The translations under genes and the position numbers were made by a program. This document shows positions 1-9,152 of a DNA stretch of 27,630 nt, in pieces. The first letter of the stretch is position 1, and each line of letters opens with the position of its first letter. Under the pieces are notes generated by a model, which worked only from the letters and a program-made list of their open reading frames with translations, had not been told where the DNA came from and did not search any database. This DNA is from an uncultured Collinsella sp. (GTDB taxonomy: Bacteria > Actinomycetota > Coriobacteriia > Coriobacteriales > Coriobacteriaceae). Where the stretch lies: contig USPC01000014.1 of the NCBI GenBank assembly GCA_900556605.1, positions 1-27,630 of the forward strand, in the 5' to 3' direction.

Positions 1-1
1 A

Positions 2-26
2 CGGAGAGCACATTAAGTGCTCTCCG
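2..26. other. Perfect 10-bp hairpin at window edge
   Basis: Arms 2-11 and 17-26 are perfectly complementary around the loop ATTAA. No T-run follows on the plus strand, and the minus-strand flank is outside the window, so I cannot say whether it is a terminator of a gene to the left or a repeat element. Positions 27-164 show no gene. Confidence 0.5.
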
Positions 27-164
27 GCTCGTGCGGAACTCGCGATCGACCTTATGCCCCGCCCCTCGGGACTAAGGATACATGGTTGGAGTTGCTATAC
101 TGCAAAATTTATCGGCCTGTGACCTATTCCATGTTCCAGGTCGGCTCATCTTCGCTACCGGTTA

Positions 165-204
165 AATAAAAAAAGAAGTACCGGTTGGAACCGGTACTTC
201 TTTT
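165..204. terminator. Bidirectional rho-independent terminator after metK
   Basis: A 14-bp perfect stem (171-184 with 191-204) with loop TTGGAA is flanked by an A-rich run on the left and TTTT on the right. Read on the minus strand it ends in a long T-rich tract, so it fits as the metK terminator about 40 bp past the stop. It could also stop plus-strand transcription. Confidence 0.85.
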
Positions 205-242
205 GAAAGTGCATATGTTGTTGTGACCTTAGCGGTTCTTAA

Positions 243-1523
<1,281 letters not shown>

Positions 1524-1545
1524 GATTGTCCTTTCAAAAACGTGT

Positions 1546-1572
1546 CCCGGCGACCGTTACCATTCCGCCGGG
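1546..1572 (-). other. GC-rich hairpin in the metK leader
   Basis: CCCGGCG (1546-1552) pairs with CGCCGGG (1566-1572) around a loop that contains the small palindrome ACCGTTACC. It would fold in the metK 5' untranslated RNA, about 22 nt before the start codon. I do not recognise a SAM riboswitch in it. Confidence 0.45.
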
Positions 1573-1590
1573 CTCTCTATGCAAGGGCAC

Positions 1591-1596
1591 ATCATA
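1591..1596 (-). promoter_or_regulatory. Candidate metK -10 element
   Basis: TATGAT on the minus strand, 68 bp upstream of the metK start codon. The hexamer 17 bp further upstream (GTGTGA) matches the -35 consensus at only three positions, so this is a weak prediction. Confidence 0.35.
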
Positions 1597-1628
1597 GCGC
1601 GTAAATCAAACATTCACACCCTTTCCGC

Positions 1629-1720
1629 ACCTACTCATTGGGGACAGACTTAAATGACCAGCCTTAAACTAAGAACGTCTCCAACGACTGGTCATTTAAG
1701 TCTGTCCCCAATGAGTAGGT
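1629..1720. repeat. Perfect 33-bp inverted repeat, REP-like
   Basis: Arms 1629-1661 and 1688-1720 are exact reverse complements over 33 bp, separated by 26 bp. It lies in the metK-gltX divergent gap. No open frame or transposase is present. The perfect identity of the arms suggests a mobile or recently copied palindromic element of the REP/BIME kind; that class is inferred. Confidence 0.85.
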
Positions 1721-1754
1721 CGGTGCCCTTTGTGCGGAGGTTGCTTTGATGCTT

Positions 1755-1760
1755 TATACT
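1755..1760 (+). promoter_or_regulatory. Candidate gltX -10 element
   Basis: TATACT lies 40 bp before the gltX start codon. No good -35 hexamer is visible at the usual distance; a poor TTGTGC (1730-1735) sits 19 bp upstream. Prediction only. Confidence 0.35.
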
Positions 1761-1800
1761 GATGCGGTTAGACATCCATCCTGCAATCGAGGAGATTTCC

Positions 1801-3276
1801 ATGGCATCAGACGTTCGCGTCCGCTTTGCACCCTCACCCACGGGCAAGCTGCACATCGGCGGCGCCCGCACCGCTATCTATAACTGGGCTTTCGCCCGCG
1901 CAAACGGCGGCACGTTCATCCTGCGCATAGACGACACCGACCCCACCCGCTCCACCGACGAGAACACGCAGATCATCCTGCGCGCTATGCGCTGGCTGGG
2001 CCTGGACTGGGACGAGGGTCCCGAGGTGGGCGGCGACTTTGGCCCCTACGCCCAGACCGAGCGCCTGGACCTGTACAAGCAGGCCGCCCAGAAGCTTTGG
2101 GACGAGGGCAAGGCCTATCCCTGCTTCTGCACCAAGGAGCAGCTCGATGCCGACCGCAAGGCCGCGCAGGAGCGCAAGGACCCCTTCCAGGGCTATCAGC
2201 GCCGTTGCCGCGATCTTGATCCCGAGGAGGCCCGCCGTCGCATCGAGGCCGGCGAGTCCTACGTCCTGCGCATCAAGGTGCCCGAGGACCGCGGCGACGT
2301 CGTTATCCACGACGCCGTCCACGGCGAGGTGACCTTCGACGCCAAGGAGCTCGACGACTTTGTCATCTTCCGCTCCGACGGCACGCCCACGTACAACTTT
2401 GCGACCGTCGTCGACGACGCCATGATGAAGATCACCCACGTCATCCGCGGCGATGATCACCTTTCCAACACCCCGCGCCAGGTCATGGTCTACGAGGCCC
2501 TCGGCGCGCCCGTGCCAACGTTCGCCCACATTTCAATGATTCTGGGCGCCGACGGCAAGAAGCTCTCCAAGCGCCACGGCGCCACCTCGGTGGAGGAGTA
2601 CCGCGACGCTGGCTACCTGTCCGACGCGTTCGTCAACTACCTGGCGCTGCTCGGTTGGTCGCTCGACGGCGAGACCACGATCATCCCGCGTGATGTCCTG
2701 GCCAGTAAGTTCTCACTCGACCGCATCTCCAAGAACCCGGCGACCTTCGACCCCAAAAAGCTCGACTGGGTCAATGCCGAGTACATCAACGGCATGTCCG
2801 ATGCTCAGTTTGCCGACGAGATCATGGTCCCCGAGTTGCACGAGGCGGGTCTCATCGAGGGTAACGTCGAGTACGGCGAGGACTGGATCGACGCGCTTGC
2901 CGCCATCGTCAAGCCGCGCACCAGGATGCCGGTTGACGCCGTGACCGTCGCCGCTCCCATCTTCGCTACGGCCGATACGCTCGAGTATGACGAGAAGTCC
3001 GTCAACAAGGGCCTGGCCAAGGAGGGCATGGGCGCCATTCTGGATGCCGCCAAGGCCGCGCTCGAGGGCGTGGACGAGTGGACGGCTGCCAACATCGACG
3101 CCGCGCTTGAACCGCTGCCCGAGCAGATGGACCTTAAGAAGCGCGTGGTGTTCCAGGCCGTGCGCGTTGCCGTCTGCGGCAACATGGTGAGCCCTCCGCT
3201 GGGCGAGACCATGGCGCTCGTCGGCCGCGACGACTGCCTGGCGCGCATCGACCGCGCCCGCACGATGGCGCTGTAG
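1801..3276 (+). CDS. gltX: Glutamyl-tRNA synthetase
   Basis: Charges tRNA-Glu with glutamate, and in organisms without GlnRS often also tRNA-Gln for later amidation by GatCAB. The product is a 491-residue class I synthetase. It has the HIGH-type signature PSPTGKLHIGG near residues 11-21 (HIGG variant) and the KMSKS-type loop KKLSKRHG (253-260). The C-terminal half is the anticodon-binding helical domain, ending in the usual segment with LVGRDDCLARI. I chose ATG 1801 because GAGGAG sits at 1789-1794, six bases upstream; an upstream in-frame ATG at 1762 has no such site and would add 13 non-conserved residues. It is monocistronic, followed by its own terminator. Confidence 0.97.
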   Translation: MASDVRVRFAPSPTGKLHIGGARTAIYNWAFARANGGTFILRIDDTDPTRSTDENTQIILRAMRWLGLDWDEGPEVGGDFGPYAQTERLDLYKQAAQKLWDEGKAYPCFCTKEQLDADRKAAQERKDPFQGYQRRCRDLDPEEARRRIEAGESYVLRIKVPEDRGDVVIHDAVHGEVTFDAKELDDFVIFRSDGTPTYNFATVVDDAMMKITHVIRGDDHLSNTPRQVMVYEALGAPVPTFAHISMILGADGKKLSKRHGATSVEEYRDAGYLSDAFVNYLALLGWSLDGETTIIPRDVLASKFSLDRISKNPATFDPKKLDWVNAEYINGMSDAQFADEIMVPELHEAGLIEGNVEYGEDWIDALAAIVKPRTRMPVDAVTVAAPIFATADTLEYDEKSVNKGLAKEGMGAILDAAKAALEGVDEWTAANIDAALEPLPEQMDLKKRVVFQAVRVAVCGNMVSPPLGETMALVGRDDCLARIDRARTMAL

Positions 3277-3299
3277 CAGCTGCGTAAACGCACGTATCT

Positions 3300-3333
3300 G
3301 AGCCCCGTTCACCCGAGCGGGGCTCTTGTTTCT
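3300..3333 (+). terminator. gltX terminator
   Basis: GAGCCCCG (3300-3307) pairs with CGGGGCTC (3318-3325) and is followed by TTGTTTCT. It lies 23 bp after the gltX stop and before the priA ribosome site. Confidence 0.8.
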
Positions 3334-3364
3334 GTAGACGTATGGGATGGGAGGTACAGGGACC

Positions 3365-5818
3365 ATGGCTGAGCAACTGTCGCTGTTTGGTTTGCCGGAA
3401 CCGGAGGAGGTTCCGGTGAAGCCAGTGCCTGTCGCTGCCTCGGCTCAGCTTAAGCCTGCACCTGAGCCCATCGACGCCTATGCGAGCGTGGTTCTCGACA
3501 TCCCGACGCGTGCGCTGTCCGAGCCGTTTGCCTATGGCATTCCTCAACCCCTTGCTAGCGAAGCGCAGATCGGATCAACGGTCCTGGTCCACTTTGGTAA
3601 CCGTGCCGCGGCGGGCTATATTGTCGACATTGCGCCTGAGCTGGGCGACCTACAAGGCAACATCGCCCTCGACCCCGCACGCATCAAGCCCATCGAGGCT
3701 ATCCTCAGCAAACCGCTCTTTACTGTCGAGGCTGCCCGTATCGCACGCTGGATGAGCCACGAGTATGTCGCGACGCTTTCCGAGTGCCTGCGTTTGTTCT
3801 TGCCCCCGGGTGGAAGTCCGCGCGTGGTCAAAGGCGATGACGGCGTGTGGACGGTTGAGCGCCCCGCCGTCAAGCCTATCCAAAACCGCTGGGTCATGCT
3901 CACGTCCGAGGGTTTCGACTACACGCCGCCCAAGACAGCGGTTCGCCAACGTCAGCTCATCGAGGCGCTCCAATGCGGCCCGGTCACGACGCGCGACCTC
4001 AACCTGCTCTATAACAGCATGTCGGCGACCATCAAGGCGCTTGAAAAACGCGGTGTCGTGGTGGTGGAAGAGCGCCGTGCGTGGCGTGGCTGCAGCGAGC
4101 AGACCACGCTGTCCTCGGCGAGCGGTAAGGCGCCGGTGGCACTCACCAACGGCCAGCAGCAGGCGCTCGCGCAGATTGAGCGAGCTCGCCTGGATGCACA
4201 CGGCGACGTGGTGCTCGTCGATGGCGTCACCGGTTCCGGCAAAACCGAGGTCTACCTCTCCGCCATCGAGCGCGTGCTGGCAGCCGGCCGTTCGGCCTGC
4301 GTGCTCGTGCCCGAGATCTCGCTGACGGCCCAGACCGTCGGCCGTTTTCGCTCGCGCTTTGGCGAAACGGTTGCGGTCTTCCACTCGCGCCTTTCGGCCG
4401 GTGAACGCTTGGACCAATGGGATATGGTCGCCAGCGGTGCCGCGCGCGTGGTCGTGGGCGCCCGCTCGGCGCTCTTTTGCCCGCTCAGCGACTTGGGCCT
4501 TATCATCATCGACGAGGAGCACGAGACCAGTTACAAGCAGGGTTCCAGTCCGCGCTACCACGCGCGCGAGGTGGCGGCCGAGATGGCGCGGCGCTACCGC
4601 TGCCCGCTCGTGTTGGGCTCCGCCACGCCTTCTGCTGAGGCACTCGATCGTTGCCGGCGTGGCACGTATAACGGTGCCACCTGGACGCGCGTCGAGATGC
4701 CCGAGCGCCCGGGACACGCTGTTCTGCCTACGGTTCGGATCGCCGACCTGCGCCGTGAGTTCTCGCACGGCAGCCGCTCCATGTTCTCAAAACCCTTGAT
4801 GGAGGGCCTGGAGCGTGTGGTCGAGCGACGCGAGAAGGCCGTGCTGCTGCACAACCGCCGTGGCTTTGCGCCGTTCTTGATGTGCCGCGAGTGCGGATGT
4901 GTCCCCACCTGCAATCACTGCTCCACCGCGCTTACATATCACGAGCGCACGCACACGCTGCAATGTCACACCTGCGGTTCGTCTTGGCGCGTGCAGCCGT
5001 ATCCCGCGCCCACGAGCCGATGCCCCAAATGTGGCAGTCGCTACCTGGCAAAGATGGGTCTGGGAACGCAGCAGATCGAGGACGCACTGCATCAGATGCT
5101 TCCCGAGGATGTCGCCATTATTCGCATGGATGCCGATTCCACGCGCGGCAAGGATGCGCACAAAAAGCTGCTCGAGCAGTTCGATGCGGCGGATTGTGCC
5201 GTGTTGCTGGGCACCCAAATGATCGCAAAGGGTCTCGATTTTCCCGAGGTCACGCTCGTAGGCGTGGTCAATGCCGACTTCGCCCTCAAGCTGCCCGACT
5301 TTCGCGCAGGGGAGCGCGCCTACGATCTGCTGGAGCAGGTTGCGGGCCGCGCCGGCCGCGGCGATCGCCCCGGCGAGGTTATCATCCAGACCTACCTGCC
5401 CGAGGACCCGGTCATCCGCGCCGTCGCCGAGCACGACCGCTCGATTTTTACCGACTACGACCTGGACCAGCGCCGCGACGCGCTGTACCCGCCGTTTGTT
5501 CGCCTGGTCAACATCTTGGTATGGTCGGCGAACCGAGACGACGCTCAGGACTACATTGGGCGCATCGCAAAGCTCCTCAAGCGCCGCTGGCATTCCGCCG
5601 CGCCCGACTTTTTGCGTGCGGGGAGCGCCGTGCCGCAGGTGCTGGGCCCGGCTTCGTGTGTAATCGAGAGAGCCAAGGACCGTTACCGCTTCCATCTGCT
5701 TGTGAAGTCGCCCGTGGGGTACCATGTCTCTGATGATATCGACGCCTGCCTCAAAGAGGTGGGCTCTGTGCGCGGCGTGAGCGTGAGCGTTGACGTCGAC
5801 GCCTATGATTTGATGTAA
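3365..5818 (+). CDS. priA: Primosomal protein N' (replication restart helicase PriA)
   Basis: A superfamily 2 3'-5' DNA helicase that binds stalled or D-loop forks and reloads the replisome. The 817-residue product has the PriA 3'-DNA-binding domain (about residues 37-140), a winged-helix region, Walker A GVTGSGKT (287-294), the DEEH Walker B box (383-386) and eight zinc-binding cysteines (507, 510, 516, 519, 534, 537, 553, 556). The helicase C-terminal segment with QVAGRAGRG and a C-terminal domain follow. All key residues are present. ATG 3365 is preferred: MAEQLSLFG follows a GGGAGG site (3349-3354), and an in-frame ATG at 3347 has none. def begins 18 bp after the stop, so the two are probably co-transcribed, a common pairing. 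Confidence 0.97.
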   Translation: MAEQLSLFGLPEPEEVPVKPVPVAASAQLKPAPEPIDAYASVVLDIPTRALSEPFAYGIPQPLASEAQIGSTVLVHFGNRAAAGYIVDIAPELGDLQGNIALDPARIKPIEAILSKPLFTVEAARIARWMSHEYVATLSECLRLFLPPGGSPRVVKGDDGVWTVERPAVKPIQNRWVMLTSEGFDYTPPKTAVRQRQLIEALQCGPVTTRDLNLLYNSMSATIKALEKRGVVVVEERRAWRGCSEQTTLSSASGKAPVALTNGQQQALAQIERARLDAHGDVVLVDGVTGSGKTEVYLSAIERVLAAGRSACVLVPEISLTAQTVGRFRSRFGETVAVFHSRLSAGERLDQWDMVASGAARVVVGARSALFCPLSDLGLIIIDEEHETSYKQGSSPRYHAREVAAEMARRYRCPLVLGSATPSAEALDRCRRGTYNGATWTRVEMPERPGHAVLPTVRIADLRREFSHGSRSMFSKPLMEGLERVVERREKAVLLHNRRGFAPFLMCRECGCVPTCNHCSTALTYHERTHTLQCHTCGSSWRVQPYPAPTSRCPKCGSRYLAKMGLGTQQIEDALHQMLPEDVAIIRMDADSTRGKDAHKKLLEQFDAADCAVLLGTQMIAKGLDFPEVTLVGVVNADFALKLPDFRAGERAYDLLEQVAGRAGRGDRPGEVIIQTYLPEDPVIRAVAEHDRSIFTDYDLDQRRDALYPPFVRLVNILVWSANRDDAQDYIGRIAKLLKRRWHSAAPDFLRAGSAVPQVLGPASCVIERAKDRYRFHLLVKSPVGYHVSDDIDACLKEVGSVRGVSVSVDVDAYDLM

Positions 5819-5836
5819 CAACTCGAAAGGATGGCC

Positions 5837-6373
5837 ATGGAAGCCAACGGAATCGTACTGTCGCCCGACCCTCGTCTGCGCCAGGAGTGCGCCGTCATCG
5901 AGGAGATCACCCCGGCGATCGAGACGCTTGCCGAGAAGATGAAGAAGATGATGTTCGAGAACGGCGGTTGCGGCCTGGCTGCCCCGCAGATCGGCGAGCT
6001 CATCCAGCTCGTCACCATCGACTGCGACTACAGCGACAAGAACGATTACGACCCATACGTGCTTATCAATCCCGTCATTGTTGAGCAGAGCGACCATCTG
6101 GTGCCGTTTAGCGAGGGCTGCTTGTCCATTCCTGGCATTAGCTGCGAGATCGAGCGTCCCGACCATGTCGTTGTCGAGGCATATGACCTGGATGCCAACC
6201 TGATCCGCTACGAGGCCACGGGCGACCTGTTCTGCGTGTGCTTGCAGCACGAGATTGATCACCTGCACGGCAACACTATGTTCGAGCGACTGAAGCCCAT
6301 GCAGAGGATCAAGGCCGTCAAGGAGTACCAGGACGCCCTGGCCCGCGGCGCTCGACCGGGTGAGACGGAGTAG
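5837..6373 (+). CDS. def: Peptide deformylase
   Basis: Removes the formyl group from the N-terminal methionine of new proteins; metal-dependent and cytoplasmic. The 178-residue product carries all three family motifs: GCGLAAPQ (44-51), EGCLSIP with metal ligand Cys95, and HEIDH (138-142) with ligands His138 and His142 and catalytic Glu139. The start at 5837 is chosen because GAAAGG (5825-5830) is five to six bases upstream; the in-frame ATG at 5831 directly abuts that site. It is the last gene of the priA-def unit. fmt, its functional partner, lies 320 bp further on but has its own leader. Confidence 0.96.
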   Translation: MEANGIVLSPDPRLRQECAVIEEITPAIETLAEKMKKMMFENGGCGLAAPQIGELIQLVTIDCDYSDKNDYDPYVLINPVIVEQSDHLVPFSEGCLSIPGISCEIERPDHVVVEAYDLDANLIRYEATGDLFCVCLQHEIDHLHGNTMFERLKPMQRIKAVKEYQDALARGARPGETE

Positions 6374-6380
6374 GTCGTTC

Positions 6381-6476
6381 GTCCCCGGGGCGCCCGCCTA
6401 TATCATCCCGTGCTCAAACATTCTCGCTGCGCTGCGAAACTGCGCGCGGGACGATATAGGCGGGCGCCCCGGGGAC
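6381..6476. repeat. 30-bp inverted repeat, REP-like
   Basis: Arms 6381-6410 and 6447-6476 match as reverse complements at 29 of 30 positions; the one difference would be a G-U pair in RNA. The arms begin with the palindrome CCCCGGGG. The 36-bp spacer contains a second short dyad (TCGC...GCGA). Its sequence differs from the repeats at 1629 and 9018. It begins 7 bp after the def stop codon. Confidence 0.85.
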
Positions 6477-6550
6477 TACGTTGACGCTGCTTGTCTCTCC
6501 CGGGTGCCGTTGGGCCAGGGAGGGGCGTCTTCGCTGATAATTGCTTTGCT

Positions 6551-6590
6551 GAAAGAGCTGCTTTTATTGCGGCTCTTTCTTTGGTTTTGG
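6551..6590 (+). terminator. Terminator of the priA-def unit
   Basis: An 11-bp stem (6551-6561 with 6569-6579, one U-G pair) around TTTTATT, followed by the T-rich tract TTTGGTTTTGG. Confidence 0.75.
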
Positions 6591-6693
6591 GTATATTTGT
6601 TCTTGTTGAATTGTTATTGCGGATGGGCTGGTGACTTGGCTTTCCGCTGTTCTTTGTAGCCGTCTCGGCTTTGGTTGAGGGGAGACGTTCTTT

Positions 6694-7614
6694 ATGCGTA
6701 TTGTGTTTATGGGTACGCCTGATTTTGCTGTGCCTTCGCTGACTTCGCTTGTTGAGGCTGGGAGTGAGATTGCGCTTGTTGTTACTCGTCCTGATGCTGT
6801 TCGTGGGCGTGGTAAGAAGTTGGAGCCGTCTCCTGTTAAGGCTAAGGCGCTTGAGCTGGGGTTGCCGGTCGTTGAGGCCAATCGTATGACGCCTGAGGTT
6901 GTTGAGGCGCTCCAGGCTGCGGATGCCGATATTTTCTGCGTGGCTGCTTATGGCTGCATTTTACCTGATGACGTGCTGAATATGGCGCCGCTTGGCATCG
7001 TGAATGTTCATGCGTCCTTACTGCCTCGTTGGCGTGGGGCTGCTCCTATTCAGCGTGCCATTCTTGCTGGTGATGAGATTGCTGGCGTTTCCATTATGCG
7101 CATTGGACATGGCGTTGATACCGGCGCTTATTGTGCTCAGGCTTCCACGTCGGTTGCCGGTAAGCATGCTGAGGCGCTGACCATGGAGCTTGGTGAGCTT
7201 GGCGGCAAACTGCTTGCCGATACGCTTCCTTCTCTTGCCGATGGCACCGCCGTGTGGACTGAGCAGGATGAGTCGCTCGTCACTCATGCTGCCAAGATTT
7301 CTAAGCAGGAGATGCGTCTGGATCCGCAAATGGCGGCGCTTGATTGCGTGCGCCATGTGCTGGCCTCGTCCGATACCGCGCCTGCTCGTTGTGTGATTGC
7401 CGGCAAGACCGTGCGTGTGCTCGATGCTGCGTCGGCTGATGTGTCGCTTGGCGAGGGCGCTGTTGACGTTAAGAACAAGCGTGTGTACCTGGGTCTTTCC
7501 GATGGCTCGGTTGAGTTGCTCGAGGTTAAGCCCGATGGCAAGCGTGCCATGGCCGCTTCTGCTTGGGCTGCTGGGCTGCAAGGTGCCGATCTTATCTGGG
7601 GTGTTTTGTCATGA
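6694..7614 (+). CDS. fmt: Methionyl-tRNA formyltransferase
   Basis: Formylates initiator Met-tRNA using 10-formyl-tetrahydrofolate. The 306-residue product has the N-terminal GTPDFAVPSL segment, the folate-site motif NVHASLLPRWRGAAPIQ starting at residue 104 (Asn104, His106) and the catalytic Asp142 in GVDTGAY. A C-terminal OB-like domain follows. ATG 6694 follows AGGGGAG. Its stop overlaps the start of rsmB (ATGA), so the two are translationally coupled. Base use is odd for this window: 33 of the first 60 codons end in T and only one in C, against 5 and 38 in gltX. This fades towards the 3' end. Function is nonetheless clear. Confidence 0.96.
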   Translation: MRIVFMGTPDFAVPSLTSLVEAGSEIALVVTRPDAVRGRGKKLEPSPVKAKALELGLPVVEANRMTPEVVEALQAADADIFCVAAYGCILPDDVLNMAPLGIVNVHASLLPRWRGAAPIQRAILAGDEIAGVSIMRIGHGVDTGAYCAQASTSVAGKHAEALTMELGELGGKLLADTLPSLADGTAVWTEQDESLVTHAAKISKQEMRLDPQMAALDCVRHVLASSDTAPARCVIAGKTVRVLDAASADVSLGEGAVDVKNKRVYLGLSDGSVELLEVKPDGKRAMAASAWAAGLQGADLIWGVLS

Positions 7615-9011
7615 GCAAGCTTTCCCCCGCGCGCAAGCTTGCGCTCGATGTGCTGATGGAGGCCGATCGCCGCGGCATGTATGCGCGCGACGTGCTGTCC
7701 TCTCGCGCATCGGCCAAGGCTATTGACCAGCGTGATTCCGCATTTGCCGCCCGCTTGGCGCTTGGTGTGGCCGCCACGCAGGGTATTTTGGACGAGCTGC
7801 TCGATCAGTTTCTTGATAAGCCTAAAAAGGTTGCGCCGCGTGTTCGCATGGCGCTTCGTATCTCGGCCTTCGAGATGCTCTATCTGCATACGCCTGGCCG
7901 CGTCGCCGTAAGTCAGGGTGTTGAGCTGGTACGCAGCGGAGCTAAGTCTGCCTCAGGTTTGGCCAATGCCGTGCTGCATAAGGTCACGGACAACGTTGAG
8001 GACTTTGCTACTGCATCCGATGTGGATGAGTCTGAGCGACGCTTGGTCCGTCTGTCGCACCTGATGGGTCTGCCGCGTTGGCTGTGCGCTCGTATTATGG
8101 CTTCGTTTGACACGCCTGAGGGTGCGCTTAACTTTGCCGGTAACTTGGCACCTGCGCCGCTGGCTTTACACGAGAACGCCTTTACGACTAAGCCTGATCC
8201 GTATATCTCGCAGCTCGTCGCGCCTGTCTTCCCGGGCTGCCATGCCCCGGTTGATGCCCAGGTTACCGTTGCTTCGGGTGTGTTTGAGCGTGCTGCCGCA
8301 GTGGCATCTGATCTCAACGCGCAGCTTATCGCCACGGCAGCCACGCGCCCTGGCAGCTGCCTTGAGATTGGTGCCGGTCGTGGCACAAAGACCTATGTGA
8401 TGATGTGCCAGGCCAAGCGTGCGGGCTATGAGCGTCAGCATACGGCGCTTGATCTGCATGATCGCAAGTGTGATCTGAATCTCGCTCGCCTGCATAAAGC
8501 CGGTATTCAGGGCGTTCGTACGGTTTCGGGTGATGCCTGCGAGCTTGATGAGGTGCTCACATCGTTTGATGCCATGCTTGGCGAGCCGGTTAAATTCGAC
8601 ACGGTCTTTATCGATGCGCCGTGCTCGGGCACCGGCACCATGCGCCGTCATCCTGAGATCCCCTGGCGCCTGACCGAAAAGGATGTAGCGGTTGAGCTGC
8701 CCAAACTGCAGCTGTTGATGCTCAAGGAAGCCGCCGCGCGCGTGGCTGCCGGCGGCGAGCTCATCTATGCGACGTGCTCGGTCTTCGACGAGGAGAACAC
8801 GCAGGTGGTGGATGCTTTCCTTGCTTCTCCTGAGGGCGCCGGCTTTAGCGTGGCACCGCTTTCCGAGGCACAGATTCTGCAACTCCCTGAGTTCGATCAG
8901 GCCAAGAAGCTCGTATCCGTACGCCAAAACGATCGGGGCCTCTTCCAAAGCGTCCCCGTAAACGCCGATTCCTACGACGGCCACTTCTGCGCCCGCCTGA
9001 TTCGTAAGTAA
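7611..9011 (+). CDS. rsmB: 16S rRNA (cytosine-967-C5)-methyltransferase RsmB family
   Basis: Methylates a cytosine of 16S rRNA using SAM. The 466-residue product has an N-terminal NusB-like RNA-binding domain (about 4-135) and a C-terminal RNA m5C methyltransferase domain. The two catalytic cysteines are present: Cys338 in DAPCSGTG and the nucleophile Cys389 in YATCS. The SAM-binding loop reads CLEIGAGRGTKT (250-261) instead of the usual CAAPGGKT. I start it at ATG 7611, inside the fmt stop (ATGA overlap); an upstream in-frame start at 7563 would overlap fmt by 52 bp and add unrelated residues. Co-transcribed with fmt, a common pairing. Other RsmB/RsmF-type paralogues are possible, but the NusB fusion points to RsmB. 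Confidence 0.92.
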   Translation: MSKLSPARKLALDVLMEADRRGMYARDVLSSRASAKAIDQRDSAFAARLALGVAATQGILDELLDQFLDKPKKVAPRVRMALRISAFEMLYLHTPGRVAVSQGVELVRSGAKSASGLANAVLHKVTDNVEDFATASDVDESERRLVRLSHLMGLPRWLCARIMASFDTPEGALNFAGNLAPAPLALHENAFTTKPDPYISQLVAPVFPGCHAPVDAQVTVASGVFERAAAVASDLNAQLIATAATRPGSCLEIGAGRGTKTYVMMCQAKRAGYERQHTALDLHDRKCDLNLARLHKAGIQGVRTVSGDACELDEVLTSFDAMLGEPVKFDTVFIDAPCSGTGTMRRHPEIPWRLTEKDVAVELPKLQLLMLKEAAARVAAGGELIYATCSVFDEENTQVVDAFLASPEGAGFSVAPLSEAQILQLPEFDQAKKLVSVRQNDRGLFQSVPVNADSYDGHFCARLIRK

Positions 9012-9017
9012 CTTCTA

Positions 9018-9084
9018 AGTTGCGGTGAAATAGGGATTGAATAGCGGCTTCAGCCCACCAAACAGTCCTTATTTCACCGTAACT
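9018..9084. repeat. 22-bp inverted repeat after rsmB
   Basis: Arms 9018-9039 and 9063-9084 are reverse complements at 19 of 22 positions, and all three differences would be G-U pairs in RNA. The loop is 23 bp. It begins 7 bp after the rsmB stop. There is no T-run, so it is not a standard terminator; it may be a REP-like element or protect the mRNA end. Confidence 0.75.
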
Positions 9085-9103
9085 CATAAGGAAACCTGGG
9101 TAG

Positions 9104-9142
9104 CTAAAGAAACAGCCCCGCGATCGGTTTCGATCGCGGGGC
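9104..9142 (-). terminator. Terminator between rsmB and the FmdB-type gene
   Basis: A perfect 12-bp stem GCCCCGCGATCG / CGATCGCGGGGC (9115-9126, 9131-9142) with a GTTT loop. On the minus strand it is followed by TGTTTCTTTAG, fitting termination of the gene at 9153. The plus-strand side (CGCGTTGTT) is a poor T-run but may also act on rsmB. Confidence 0.75.
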
Positions 9143-9152
9143 CGCGTTGTTC

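Larger units (their letters stand above)
6374..6693. other. Gap between def and fmt
   Basis: No convincing gene. It holds a long inverted repeat (6381-6476), a terminator (6551-6590) and a T-rich, lower-GC stretch leading into fmt. CGTCTC (6661-6666) can pair with GAGACG (6682-6687) across the fmt ribosome site AGGGGAG, a short six-base stem that may or may not matter. Confidence 0.6.

Noticed and set aside
1524..1600. SAM riboswitch in the metK leader
   Set aside because: Only one GC-rich hairpin is visible; I could not find the multi-helix core of the known SAM riboswitch classes.
4787..6268. Open frame of 493 codons on the minus strand across priA and def
   Set aside because: It spans two well-supported genes and the gap between them, and shows no family signature.
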